A program made the position numbers and the translations under genes. From positions 2,790,001 through 2,854,000 of the forward strand of contig NZ_JBIFNP010000001.1 of NCBI RefSeq assembly GCF_043945595.1: a stretch of 64,000 bases of DNA. Direction: 5' to 3'. Origin of the DNA: Paenibacillus_S sp043945595 (GTDB lineage: Bacteria > Bacillota > Bacilli > Paenibacillales > NBRC-103111). This document shows positions 56,302 through 64,000 of the stretch, in pieces. Each line of letters opens with the position of its first letter. Within the stretch, counting starts at the first letter, position 1. Under the pieces are notes generated by a model that searched no databases, had not been told where the DNA came from, and saw only the letters and a list, made by a program, of their open reading frames with translations.

Positions 56302-57075
56302 CTACTGCATAATGATATTCGGATGACCTGCGAGAAAACCTCCATCGACAGGCAAACAAGCTCCTGTAATGTAAGATGCCATAGGCGATGCTAGGAAACA
56401 GACGGCATTGGCAATCTCATCGGTTCCACCGAAGCGCCCCATCGGCATCTGATTGAGAACGTTGTCACGAAAAGCCGCATTGCGAAAATTATGCGCATTC
56501 AAAGAGGTTTCGATATAGCCCGGGCTCACGGCGTTGACACGAATGTTATGCTTTCCCCATTCAACGGCCAGCACTTTTGTATACTGAAGAAGTCCGCCTT
56601 TAGTGGCGGCATAAGCGCTCTGATTCGGAGTCGCAATATGTGACGTCATCGAAGTGATTGTAACGATAGAACCCTCCTTCTGATTAATCATTCGTTTTCC
56701 AGCTTCTTGGCAGCAATAGTAAGCGCCCTTTAAATTGGTTGAAAGCACCTGATCCCAAGCGTCTTCAGGATACTCCTCTGCCGGTACTCGCCGGTTCGTC
56801 CCCGAGCAATAGACCAAAACATCCAGACGCCCAAATTGTTGTTCAATCCGTTCGAAAAATAGATTGACGTTTTCCTTCGACATAACGTCAAGAGGCAGTC
56901 CTAAAGCTTTCCCACCACTGTGGGTAATAGATTCAGCCGCCTCCGTGAACTCGGTTTCCGTTCGGCTGCCGATGACGACACAGGCTCCGGCTTTAGCAAA
57001 CCGGTTCGCTGTTGCCAGCCCGATTCCACGGCTTCCGCCAGCTATAGCTACGATTTTATTCTCCAGACCAAGCAT
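56302..57075 (-). CDS. SDR family oxidoreductase (classical, FabG-like)
   Basis: 257 residues. NAD(P) motif GGSRGIGLA (about 13-21), NLKGAYYC, Ser in TSMTSH, and YAATKGG with the catalytic Tyr and Lys, followed by INV-type RVNAVSPGYIET. The C-terminus FLASPMASYITGACLPVDGGF is typical. The ATG at 57075 with AAAGGTG upstream is chosen over a GTG at 57087. The substrate is unknown; it stands alone. Confidence 0.88.
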   Translation of the reverse strand: MLGLENKIVAIAGGSRGIGLATANRFAKAGACVVIGSRTETEFTEAAESITHSGGKALGLPLDVMSKENVNLFFERIEQQFGRLDVLVYCSGTNRRVPAEEYPEDAWDQVLSTNLKGAYYCCQEAGKRMINQKEGSIVTITSMTSHIATPNQSAYAATKGGLLQYTKVLAVEWGKHNIRVNAVSPGYIETSLNAHNFRNAAFRDNVLNQMPMGRFGGTDEIANAVCFLASPMASYITGACLPVDGGFLAGHPNIIMQ

Positions 57076-57468
57076 GAAAGCACACACCTTTCCTCTTTTT
57101 CCTAATTATACATTTTGAATATGGAAAAAGTCTTGCCATTTGCTAATGATAAGCGCTTTATTTTCTTCCGGACCTAATTTTCGAGGATTCAGTGACCGTA
57201 CGAGGAATACGCATGCACATTCTGATTTCATAATTTTTTTGTTTGTTCGACATTTTTCGTCTGTTTCTGTGCCGAAAGGGTTTTTTTTCCTGCTGAGAGC
57301 TTTTGTAATAGAATTGTAATCTATTTGAAATAGAAGGAAAGATTGCTAGAATAAACGCGCGGGTCTAAAGCGGCGTCCATATGCTTGCTTTGCTCCGGGC
57401 GATAGACCGGTAGATCCGGGAAGTTCTAGCGCAGTTTCTGATCGTATTTAACGGAAAGGTTGTGAGCG
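57076..57468. other. divergent promoter region of the SDR and surface-protein genes
   Basis: Very AT-rich, contains the promoter at 57325-57352 and no gene. The transcript leader of the surface protein would be about 110 nt. Confidence 0.5.
57325..57352 (+). promoter_or_regulatory. sigma-A promoter of the surface protein gene
   Basis: TTGAAA (57325-57330), 16-bp spacer, TAGAAT (57347-57352). Confidence 0.6.
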
Positions 57469-60400
57469 ATGAACAGTAAACGGCGGCGGACGACACGAAC
57501 GTTGTGGAGGAAAGGAAGCCGTGGCGGATTATGTCTGATGCTGTTGTTCGGACTCCTCTCGGCAGCGGGGGGCAGGTTGGCGTATGCCGATGCGACAGTG
57601 ACAACATGGACGGAATTGACCAGCGCTTTTGCCAATGCAGCCAGTGGCAGCATAATTACACTGGGTGCCGGAATCGAACAATCGTCCGGTTCGCTTTCCT
57701 TTCCATCGGGAAGAAGTCTGATACTCGATCTCGCCGGCAACAGGCTGGCCGTACATGCGGGATCCGGCTCAACGTCAGCGGCAGTTCATGTTCCGGTCGG
57801 AGCGACTCTCACGATCAGAGACTCCGGCGTCAACGGTACCTTAATAGCCGATGCGGCCGGCGGTTATGGTGCTGGTATAGGAGGCAATTATCAGGAGACG
57901 GCGGGGACGATCGTTATCGATAGCGGAAATGTAACTGCAACCGGCCAGAGCGCAGCTGGGATCGGGGGAGGATCGTTCGGCGGTTCCGGAGGGACGACAA
58001 TAATTAACGGCGGGAATGTGACGGCTCTTTCTACCGGCGGCGGAGCCGGGATTGGCAGCGGCATCAAGAACGGCAGCGAAGGCAATGCCGGCGCCGGCGG
58101 AACGATTATAATCAACGGCGGAAACGTATCCGCTACCGGCACCTACGGCGGTGCCGGCATCGGTGGGGCCTATCAGTCTCCGGGAGTGAATGTGACGATT
58201 ACGGCTGGAGTCGTGACCGTCTCCGGAAGCGGGTCGGGATCGGCTATCGGCGGGACGCCGTTCGGTTCTTTGTACAATTCCGGACAAATTCAGGTTGCTG
58301 GCGGAAGTCAGATTACGATTCCTGCCGACGCTTCGGTTACAAACAATGGAACGATCAGCGGAGCGATCTCCGGATCAGAGCACATGGGGGGAAATAATTT
58401 TACTATAAGTTTTGATTGGAATGGCGTGCCTCAGTCGAACCCTGCGTCTATACAGATTTATACGACGTCATTGGCAGCGGCGGGCAAGACGCTCCCAAGC
58501 TTGTCGCGTGCAGGCTATATTTGGGAAGGATGGTACACGGAGGCCGAAGGCGGCGAGCAGGTGACGGAAACAAGTACTATCACCAGCAGCCTGACGCTTT
58601 ATGCTCATACGATCTCAGATCCAGTTCCGCCATCAGTGCAGCTGATGAGCTCTGTGGGAAGCGGCACCAAGGGGCCCTTCATGGTGACAGCGAAGTTCAG
58701 CGAGGCGGTAAGCGGGTTTGCAGACGGTGACGTAACGGTGACGAATGGCACCGTGGGCCCGATTAGCGGAAGCGGAGATACGTATACGTTCCTGGTGACA
58801 CCGGTTGTAGAAGGGACAGTTACGGTTAGGCTGGCAAGCGGCATAGCTGAGGATGCAGCCGGCAACGGGAACGCGGCGTCGACGGATCTGGTGCTGACGT
58901 ACGACCATACCTTGCCGACAGTAACGCTGACAACACCGGCAGGAATCTTTACCAACGAGCCGTTTACGGTAACGGCGAAGTTTAGTGAAGCCGTAAGCGG
59001 TTTTGCCGACGGAGACGTGACGGTGACAAACGGCACGGTAGGCGCGATTACCGGAAGCGGAGATACGTATACGTTCCAGGTAACGCCGACCGCTGATGGT
59101 TCAGTGACGGTGCAGCTGGCGGCTGACGTCGCAGCGGATGCTGCGGGCAACGGGAATGCGGCGGCGACAGATCTGGCGCTGACGTACGACCATACCTTGC
59201 CGACAGTGACGCTGACGACATCGGCAGGAAACTTCACCAATGAACCGTTCACGGTAACGGCGAAGTTCAGTGAAGAGGTAAACGGGTTTACGGACGGAGA
59301 CGTGACGGTGACAAACGGCACGGTAGGCGCTTTGGCCGGAAGCGGAGATACATTTACATTCCCGATAACGCCGACTGCGGACGGACAAGTGACAGTGTCG
59401 GTATATGGTGACGCGGCCGTGGATGCAGCGGGAAACGGAAATACGCCCGCGACGGACCTGGTGCTGACGTACGATCATACGCCGCCAACAGTAACGCTGA
59501 CAACAACCGCAGGAAACTTCACCAATGAACCGTTCATGGTAACGGCGAAGTTCAGTGAAGAGGTAAGCGGGTTTACGGACGGAGACGTAACAGTGACGAA
59601 CAGCACGGCAGGCGCGATTACCGGAAGCGGAGATGCGTATACGTTTCTGGTGACCCCGGAAGCCGATAGTCTGGTGACGGTGGCTGTGTACGGCGACGTG
59701 GCAATGGATGCTTCCGGCAATGGAAATATAGCCGGAGCAGTATTGAGTCTTATTTATGACAGGACGGCGGCGTCGATCGCCTTTAGTCCGAACGGAAGCC
59801 CCGATCCTGCTGCAACTGTTGAAACAACTGTAGTGGTGACAGACGAGGCGAGCTCCAACTTGAAATCTCTGAAATACATGTGGACGCAAAGCACGGATGC
59901 GCCCGAGGAACACGCTGTCGGCTGGAGCGACTTTACAACAGGCGATACGATCAGGCAGACCGAGGGGGAAGGCGTATGGTATTTGCACATTCACGCCGTC
60001 GATGAAACGGGGAACGTCAACGACCGGGTATCTGAGCCTTTTGTTCTGGACAATACGGCCCCGTCAATCGAGCTGATTGGTGATAATCCTTTCTATGTAC
60101 CCCAAGGGGACAGCTACCTGGAACCGGGGGCAACCTCGACGGATAACTTTGACGGTGTGCTGCCGGCCTCCTCAATCATGATTAACGGCGATGTGGATAC
60201 CGAGGCGTTGGGCTTATATGAAATTCACTACGCCGCGAGAGACCGTGCGGGGAATGAGGCGACGGTAACGCGCAGCGTGTACGTATATGACGGCGACATG
60301 CCGATCATTCATCTGAACGGGTCGAATCCGCTGATAGTAGCGGTAGGAAGCGTGTTTGCCGACCCTGGAGCGACAGCGTGGGATAAACAGGAGGGCGACT

Positions 60401-62039
60401 TGACCGGGGCCATTACGGTGACGGGAGCGGTCTATACGGCAGGGGTAAGCTGGTATCATCTCGATTATCGTGTAAAAGACAATGCGGGCAATGCGGCGCC
60501 CACGGTGACTCGAGCGGTATATGTAATCGCCCCGCCGGTTATCACGCTGCTCGGCTCGTCGGCCGTTACGATGATGGCCGGTGAGGCGTTCTCCGATCCC
60601 GGCGCCCATGCGTCGGATGACTACTACGGCGATCTGACCGGAGCGATTGCGGTAACGGGAACGGTTGACATCCATCGGCCTGGTCTCTATACGCTGCAAT
60701 ATAACGTGCAAAATCCAATTGGTCAGCAGGCATCGGCCACTCGGTGATTCCGGAGGATCCGACGATTCAAGCGATGGAGGCGGGGGCGATCCGAGCGGTC
60801 CCGTACCTAAGGACAACGGGCAGGCCGACTTATCAGCCACGGCCGATATTCTCATCAATGGCATTCGCGCTGCCGTACGCCAGAAGACGGAAATGTCCGC
60901 AGACGGTCTGACTGTGGTACGGCTTCTGCTAACGGCCGAGCAAGTGGCTGGAGCGTTTGCAAGCGATGACGGAGAAGCGGTGATGAACATTGAAGGGCTG
61001 GCAACCGGCTGTCAAAATCAGCATGCCGGCGGCAGCTCTGCAGGATGTGCTGAAGATGCGTCCGGAAGCATCGATCCGAGTAATCGTAAATGGAAGCAGC
61101 CTGCTGCTGCAGCTTAAAGCAATCGGAGGCTTGCCTGAAACGTCGACCGTCACAGTGACGATTGCTGCGGCATCGGATGCGACGGGCGATGTGCTTAAGG
61201 AAGCACTAGAAAAGCTGGAGACAACCGCGCTGATCGATCGTCCGATCACTTTCGCCTTGGATGCGGACGGCAGACTGATTGCCGGCGTCGGCTATACTGA
61301 GCGTACAATCCCTCTTCACGAGGCGGTTGAGTCGAACAAGACGACGGCGGTTTGGATTGATGCGACGGGCGGGCTGCACTTTGCGCCTTCTATTTTCACG
61401 GGAGTCACAAATGGAAATAAACCGGCAGTCACGATTAGGTCGCCGTATGACGGTCTTTATACGGTCATTCGATCGGACAAGTCTTTTGCGGATATGAATG
61501 GACATTGGGCACAGCAAGAGATTGAACTGCTGGCGAACAAGCGGATCGTCGAAGGGCAGCCGGACGGCCAATTTGCTCCGAACGACAGCATTACCCGCGC
61601 CGAATTTGCGGAGCTGCTCGTCAGGGCGCTGGGGTTGCCTGAGGCAACGAGCCAGCCGTCCTTCTCGGATGTGGATTCGGCCAGCTGGTTCTCGGGCGCT
61701 GTCGGCGCAGCGCGGCAAGCAGGCCTGATCGACGGCTATGGGGATGGCACCTTCCAACCCGATGCGCACATTACACGTGAACAAATGGCGGTAATGATCG
61801 GCAGAGCGCTGGCCTATGCCGGAAAATCGCCGGAGGCCGATAGCGGCATGCTGCAGACATTTGCCGATGGTTCGGATATCGCGGGCTGGGCCGCCGATGC
61901 GGCAGCGCAAGCAGCCGGGACGGGCATTATTCAAGGAATGGCCGGCGCGGCATTCGCGCCCGAAGCGGAGGCGTCCCGCGCACAAAGCGCTGTCATGCTT
62001 CAGCGAATGCTGGCTTACTTGCAATTTATCAATAATTAG
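57469..62039 (+). CDS. Ig-like repeat / S-layer homology surface protein, with two frameshifts
   Basis: About 1,520 residues when joined. N-terminal signal peptide (cleavage near AYADA, about residue 40), a Gly-rich parallel-beta-like region (GAGIGGNYQETAGTIVIDSGNV and repeats), an InlB-like repeat (FSFDWNG-type to GYIWEGWYTEAEGG), four near-identical bacterial Ig-like units of about 91 residues (FSEAVSGFADGDVTVTNGTVG), a linker, three DUF5011-type Ig units (DPGATAWDKQEGDLTGAI), a Ser/Gly-rich hinge and three SLH domains (FADMNGHWAQQEIELLANK, FSDVDSASWFSGAVGAARQ and a third) that anchor it to secondary cell-wall polymer. Breaks near 60745 and near 61005 are one-base type. Exported adhesin or matrix protein. 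Confidence 0.87.
58650..59760 (+). repeat. four tandem Ig-like domain repeats in the surface protein
   Basis: Units of about 275 bp share the core GTAACGGCGAAGTTCAG-type sequence and DVTVTNGTVG coding segments; similarity is high at the DNA level, indicating recent duplication and making the region prone to recombination and assembly collapse. Confidence 0.8.
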
Positions 62040-62140
62040 TGATTGAGTTGAACCGAACCGGCTTCACCGCCTGCGGGCAAGCAAGGCCGGTCCGAAAAGC
62101 TCGCGGTTTGCTAATTTGAATGAACCTGTTTCAGATTTTA

Positions 62141-62197
62141 AAACCAGCAGAAAACCGCCGGAGAGCTTCGTTATTCGGCGGTTTTCTGCTGGTTTTG
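62141..62197. terminator. terminator after the surface protein gene
   Basis: AAACCAGCAGAAAACCGCCG and CGGCGGTTTTCTGCTGGTTT form a perfect 20-bp stem with a 15-nt loop, T run after it and A run before it. Confidence 0.92.
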
Positions 62198-62264
62198 TCA
62201 TATAATCGTTCTTAAAGCTCTCCATCTTTTTGTAAAGAAGTCCGCTGCCGGTTTTGCCCATTGA

Positions 62265-62510
62265 GCCGCGGCAAACGGTCCGCCTTGAAGAAAGGCTCAC
62301 CGAGGGACTAACTTTCGGTACACTATGAGCTGCCTTGGGAGAAGCAAGGCGGGCAAAGCTGCCGATCTTCGCATCCATAATTACGGCGGTCACGGGGTAA
62401 TACCTCGTAGCTCTTACGCTACTCGAATGGACTTAGGCGGTCTTTTCGGGGATAGTATCCTCCATCGGCTCACTCTTAAAGCCGCCTCGTGGGAGGCGAA
62501 CTAGCGTTCC
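62265..62510 (+). ncRNA. candidate structured RNA region of unknown class
   Basis: Consecutive short hairpins are visible: GCCTT/AAGGC, ACCGA/TCGGT, GCCTTG/CAAGGC, ACGGGGT/ACCTCGT, GTAGC/GCTAC, AGGCGG/CCGCCT and CGCCTC/GAGGCG, the last followed by a pyrimidine-rich stretch. No protein-coding frame makes sense on either strand. I could not match it to a riboswitch class I know. Strand is uncertain; + is suggested by the final hairpin and T-rich tail, and by the arginase-family gene 310 bp downstream. Confidence 0.35.
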
Positions 62511-62821
62511 TTTCTTTTCCTTTTTAAGCCGCTCCCTTGCATACCTGAGAATGAGAGAAGGTACAGTAATCGTACAGCTTTGCTCTCAATTACTCGATCC
62601 AGCGATATGTTTCATATCCCGTCGGTTCGGTCTTTTGCGACCCGCTCAACCCATAGCGTCTGCAATTTTTTCTATGAAAACATCTAAATTCTACCAACTT
62701 TGTGGTAAACTGCATAGAAACGGCTTCTTTTGCTTTGCAGCTCTGAAATGGTTGGTCCGCTTCCATTTCATCTGCGATGCGAAGTACATACGAAGCTGTC
62801 CTCACGAAAGGAGCATTTTCC

Positions 62822-63746
62822 ATGATGGACAATACAAACGATCATACGCTGCGTCTTCTATTTCCGCAGTGGCAAGGTGGAGGGAATAATCCTCCCTATA
62901 TATTGGGAGCCCGTTTGCTAAACTGGCTTGCTCCCAAGTCAGAGGGGCCTTTTGAAGAAGTGTCCGTAAGTTCCAATCTTGATGAGGAAATAGTGAAATC
63001 ATGGAAAAAGGTACCGTGCTGAAACAAGCCCGCTATGCCAAGGAACGAATTCATAAACACAATCCTGAACATATCGTCGTTTTGGGGGGAGATTGCAGCG
63101 TCGAACTTGCTCCTTTTGCATATCTGAATGAGAAATATGATGGGGACACGGCTCTGCTCTGGGTTGATGCTCATCCTGACGTCTATATTCCGGAAGATAT
63201 CCCAAACCATCACGCAATAGTTCTTGCGAATTTACTTGGGGTGGGCGATAAACAATTTGTCGCAGAGGTCCCGCGTATTTTTAAACCTGAACAGGTATTA
63301 TTCGTAGGGTTAAATGATTTATTGGAGCCTTTAAACGCTGAGCCGCTGCGAAACATGAAATTGGATATTGTGGGGCCTGGGACCGGATGAAATAAAGCAG
63401 GATAGTTCAAAGGTGCTGCGATGGCTGGATGAACGGAAACTATCTAAAATAATGATTCATTTTGATCTGGATGTACTGGATATGACACAATTCCGTTCGC
63501 TTTTGGTTGCTTACCCGGAAACATACGAGGAGTATAAGGATAAGTAAGGATAAGTTCCCGCGGGGAGTCAAAATGGAAACGATTATCCGTATTTTGCAAG
63601 ATACAGCCAAAGCATATGATGTCATCGGTTTAGGGATAACTGAGCATTTCCCTTGGGATTCTTATTTCTTGCTGAATATGCTCTCTCGTTTGCCTTTAAT
63701 TGGCGATATTAACAAGACCGAACGCCCTAAATTTAACCCGCTATAA
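62822..63746 (+). pseudogene. arginase/agmatinase family protein, multiply frameshifted
   Basis: Segments in three frames together form an arginase-family protein of about 300 residues: RLLFPQWQGGGNNPPYILGARLLNWL at the N-terminus, then HIVVLGGDCSVELAPFAYL and LLWVDAHPDVYIPED (metal Asp/His), then IMIHFDLDVLD (metal Asp pair), then VIGLGITEHFPWD. Breaks lie near 62995, near 63383 and at a 10-bp tandem duplication (AAGGATAAGT twice, 63535-63556) that creates a stop. Part of the region around 62990 may be missing. AAAGGAG precedes ATG 62822. Several independent lesions make real decay more likely than sequencing error. Confidence 0.8.
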
Positions 63747-63933
63747 ATCATGATAATCTGGCAGATCCGAGGTTTCCTAACAAAGCTCGGGTCAAGCCTT
63801 CTCTCAGAAGATAAGGAGCCATTCCTGTAATGAAGTAATTTGAGCTTTGAACGAAAAAAGCGCCTCTTGTATACTGGGAATCGTTGTTCTCGACCAAAAG
63901 AACAAAACCCACATACGAAAAGAGGCACCTACT
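63747..63933 (+). other. non-coding left end of an IS110-type element, candidate bridge RNA region
   Basis: About 190 bp between the arginase remnant and the transposase start. GCGCCTCTT (63860-63868) and AAGAGGCAC (63920-63928) form an imperfect inverted repeat, the right arm 5 bp before the transposase ATG. In IS110-group elements the stretch before the transposase gene encodes the bridge RNA, so this is where one would look. The exact left end is not determinable here. Confidence 0.4.
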
Positions 63934-64000
63934 ATGAAGCATAAGCTAAAACAGAAACAGAATCAACGGATTACACGAATTACCGATTCGACGCTGGTTG
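63934..64000 (+). CDS. IS110 family transposase, truncated by window edge
   Basis: The 22 visible codons, MKHKLKQKQNQRITRITDST and on, match the N-terminus of IS110-family transposases of Bacillales, in which QNQRI is followed by a short link and the GIDIAK catalytic motif of the RuvC-like DEDD domain. That motif would lie just beyond the window. The ribosome site is weak (AGAGGC), as is usual for transposases. Confidence 0.6.
   Translation, partial: MKHKLKQKQNQRITRITDSTLV

Noticed and set aside
58150..58260. Gly-rich repeats as a CRISPR-like array
   Set aside because: The repeats are in-frame protein repeats of the surface protein with no uniform spacers.
58605..59321. Long minus-strand ORF opposite the Ig-like repeats
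   Set aside because: Mirror image of the repeat coding sequence; low-complexity Val/Ser/Ala protein typical of a shadow frame.
62064..62393. Minus-strand ORF over the terminator and structured region
   Set aside because: It runs through a perfect 20-bp terminator hairpin and shows no family pattern; the region looks non-coding.
62551..62889. ORF overlapping the start of the arginase remnant
   Set aside because: Different frame from the arginase family sequence and no ribosome site.

Overview
The window reads as a chromosomal stretch of a Paenibacillus-like spore-forming firmicute. Pointers are moderate GC, AGGAGG-type ribosome binding sites, frequent TTG/GTG starts, YesM/YesN two-component pairs beside LplABC-type sugar transporters, a large Ig-like/S-layer-homology surface protein, a rifampin phosphotransferase and a CBO0543 family membrane protein. 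The genus is inferred from gene content only.

Layout. (1) 1-3.4 kb: a zinc-scarcity cluster with two SAM methyltransferases, a zinc-free S14 ribosomal protein behind a Zur-like box, a DUF3024 protein and a CobW/ZagA GTPase. (2) 3.5-7.7 kb: an ECF sigma/anti-sigma pair, a MocR regulator with a palindromic operator, and an NAD-dependent epimerase. (3) 7.8-10.2 kb: an AT-rich, probably foreign island with a start-less small ORF and an orphan P-loop GTPase. (4) 10.2-15.4 kb: a compact five-gene operon of the STM4015, STM4014, STM4013, STM4012 and STM4011 families (LRR protein, ATP-grasp, sulfatase-fold hydrolase, two radical SAM proteins). I know of no established function for it, and it is the best candidate for an undescribed system. 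(5) 15.4-21.3 kb: a double GNAT, a broken membrane-anchored PfpI-like gene behind CsoR/CstR-type palindromes, rifampin phosphotransferase with a candidate leader peptide, and an IclR regulator. (6) 21.4-28.7 kb: a membrane AraC regulator, an LplABC transporter and a sulfatase, probably for a sulfated glycan. (7) 29-38.3 kb: YesM/YesN, two paralogous sugar-binding lipoproteins, two permeases and a serine hydrolase. (8) 38.3-44.3 kb: a GH42 beta-galactosidase and a large putative glycosidase, flanked by three copies of a small inverted-repeat (MITE-like) element. (9) 44.3-54.5 kb: a LysR regulator divergent from an operon of ComB-like phosphatase, phosphodiesterase, Opp/Dpp transporter and glycerophosphodiesterase, suggesting uptake and use of an organic phosphate ester. 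(10) 54.7-64 kb: an MFS exporter, an SDR, the surface protein, an unidentified structured intergenic region, an arginase-family pseudogene, and the 5' end of an IS110-family element.

About nine genes are interrupted by frameshifts. Most are one base with otherwise excellent coding sequence on both sides (rph, AraC, LplC, GH42, phosphodiesterase, MFS, surface protein), which points to indel errors in the source assembly. The PfpI-like gene and the arginase gene carry larger lesions and look genuinely decayed. These genes are annotated over their full inferred length with the break described.
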